Assembly: GCA_946055445.1 (NCBI GenBank)
Contig: CAMGGF010000098.1
Span: forward strand, 1-5,629
Length of the DNA stretch: 5,629 nucleotides
Reading direction: 5' to 3'
Origin: an uncultured Ruminococcus sp.
GTDB taxonomy: Bacteria; Bacillota; Clostridia; Oscillospirales; Acutalibacteraceae
Shown piece by piece: positions 4,584 to 5,629 of the stretch (position 1 is the first letter of the stretch; each line of letters starts with the position of its first letter). The position numbers and the translations under genes were made by a program. The notes under the pieces were generated by a model. That model saw only the letters and a list, made by a program, of their open reading frames with translations, was not told the origin of the DNA and made no database searches.

Positions 4584-5629
4584 TTATTTGTTTTGCTCTC
4601 TCTGTTGGTCAAGCAACGCCTTTACCTTAATCGGCAGACCGAAGAGATTGATAAAGCCTGCGGAGTCTGCCTGATTGTAAGCGCCGCCGTCCTCACCGAA
4701 AGACGCCACATTTTCATCATACAGCGTGTAGGGTGAAGTGATACCTGCGTTCATGACATTGCCTTTGTAAAGTTTTACTTTTACATCGCCTGTAACGGTT
4801 TCCTGCGTTTTGTCAACGAATGCGGAAAGCGCCTCGCGAAGGGGTGTAAACCACTGGCCGTTATATACGATTTCGCCGAATTTCTGGGAAACCAATTTTT
4901 TGTAGTGCTGGGTTTCTTTGTCCAGCGTAATCATTTCCAAAAGTTCGTGGGCTTTGTAAAGGATTGTGCCGCCGGGGGTTTCATAAACGCCTCTCGACTT
5001 CATACCGACAAGGCGGTTTTCGACGATGTCGAGAAGTCCGATACCGTTTGCACCGCCGAGTTCGTTGAGTTTTTCCACGATGGAAAGCCCGTCCATTTCA
5101 ACGCCGTCCAAAGCGGTGGGTACGCCCTTTTCAAAGTGAACGGTCACATAGGTAGGCTTGTCGGGGGCCTGCTCGGGCGCAACGCCCAATTCAAGGAAGC
5201 CCTCTTTTTGGTACTGCGGCTCGTTGGCGGGGTCTTCCAAATCCAAACCCTCGTGCGAGAGATGCCACACATTTTTATCTTTGGAATAGTTGGTTTCACG
5301 GTTAATTTTCAACGGAATATTGTGTGCCTCGGCGTACTCGATTTCCTCTTCACGGGATTTAATATCCCACTCACGCCACGGAGCAATGATTTCCATTTCG
5401 GGGGCGAATGCTTTTAATGTAAGTTCAAAACGCACCTGGTCGTTGCCCTTGCCTGTGCAACCGTGGCAAATCGCGTCTGCGCCCTCTTTTTTGGCGATTT
5501 CCGCAAGTCCTTTTGCAATACAGGGACGCGCGTGGGAAGTGCCCAAGAGATAGGTTTCATAATCTGCACCTGCTTTCAAGCAAGGCCAAATGTACTCCTC
5601 CACATATTCCTTTTTCAGGTCCAACACAT
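4584..5629 (-). CDS. argG: Argininosuccinate synthase (ArgG), 5' end cut by window
   Basis: ATP-dependent condensation of citrulline with aspartate to argininosuccinate; a cytosolic homotetramer. The frame is open to the window edge and shows 347 complete codons. The family is near 400 residues, so about 50 N-terminal residues, including the ATP-binding SGGLDTS loop, are outside. The GTG at 5627-5625 is read here as an internal Val, because VLDLKKEYVEEYIWP matches internal family sequence (commonly YVLDL). Visible blocks, counted from that Val: LLGTSHARP (27-35), HGCTGKGNDQVRFE (55-68, citrulline/ATP site), GLDLEDP (127-133), GGANGIG (191-197), ENRLVGMKSRGVYETPGG (203-220) and the C-terminal helix with GFINLFGLPIK (324-334). 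It ends with TAA, followed by a 210-bp gap of hairpins before argH. It is the first visible gene of the operon; the promoter, if it lies just upstream, is outside. Confidence 0.98.
   Translation of the reverse strand, partial: VLDLKKEYVEEYIWPCLKAGADYETYLLGTSHARPCIAKGLAEIAKKEGADAICHGCTGKGNDQVRFELTLKAFAPEMEIIAPWREWDIKSREEEIEYAEAHNIPLKINRETNYSKDKNVWHLSHEGLDLEDPANEPQYQKEGFLELGVAPEQAPDKPTYVTVHFEKGVPTALDGVEMDGLSIVEKLNELGGANGIGLLDIVENRLVGMKSRGVYETPGGTILYKAHELLEMITLDKETQHYKKLVSQKFGEIVYNGQWFTPLREALSAFVDKTQETVTGDVKVKLYKGNVMNAGITSPYTLYDENVASFGEDGGAYNQADSAGFINLFGLPIKVKALLDQQREQNK

Noticed and set aside
4337..4612. 91-codon minus-strand frame bridging argG and argH
   Set aside because: It overlaps the argG end and the argH start out of frame and runs through three hairpins; the product is low-complexity-like and has no ribosome site.
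5416..5463. Cysteine in the ArgG motif HGCTGKGNDQ where many enzymes have alanine
   Set aside because: This is, from memory, a common variant in Firmicute ArgG proteins, and all surrounding residues are intact, so it is not evidence of altered function.
5625..5627. GTG as the possible start codon of argG
   Set aside because: The following residues match internal ArgG sequence, the ATP-binding N-terminus would be missing, and the preceding two bases (AT) fit a Tyr codon of the usual YVLDL, so the gene continues beyond the window.

Overview
The window is one strand-coherent block of arginine biosynthesis genes, all on the minus strand. In order of transcription (right to left) they are argG (5' end cut by the window), argH, argC, argJ and argB (3' end cut by the window). 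There are no plus-strand genes, tRNAs, rRNAs, CRISPR arrays, transposase genes or phage genes that I can support. The protein flavour (ArgG with HGCTGKGNDQVRFE, ArgJ in the operon, a type 2 ArgC), the strong AGGAG ribosome sites and the GC-rich palindromes between genes suggest a Clostridia-like Firmicute, perhaps an uncultured Oscillospirales/Ruminococcaceae-type gut bacterium. That assignment is an inference, not something the sequence proves.

Layout: argB 1-553 (first 184 codons), a 171-bp gap with two inverted repeats, argJ 725-1957, a 51-bp gap with one palindrome, argC 2009-2944, a 58-bp gap with one palindrome, argH 3003-4373, a 210-bp gap with three hairpins, and argG 4584-5629. Starts for argJ and argH were moved inward from the longest reading frames to an ATG placed 6-8 nt after a clear AGGAG.

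Pathway: ArgJ makes N-acetylglutamate by transferring acetyl from N-acetylornithine to glutamate (the cyclic route). ArgB phosphorylates it and ArgC reduces it to the semialdehyde. ArgD (not in the window) gives N-acetylornithine, which ArgJ deacetylates. After carbamoylation (ArgF, not in the window), ArgG and ArgH convert citrulline and aspartate to arginine and fumarate. ArgB carries the N-terminal helix typical of arginine-inhibited kinases, which fits feedback control in a cyclic pathway.

The proteins are ordinary; what deserves a second look is between them. Every one of the four intercistronic gaps holds GC-rich palindromic sequence, three of them sharing a TAGGG-headed core in the same orientation. 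The two larger gaps also each hold a long imperfect hairpin (115 bp and 80 bp). The two long hairpins share an apical sequence and flanking words in the same orientation, suggesting a dispersed intergenic hairpin family. In the larger one nearly all imperfect pairs are G-U compatible on the plus strand only, that is, antisense to the operon. No previously undescribed protein system is visible.
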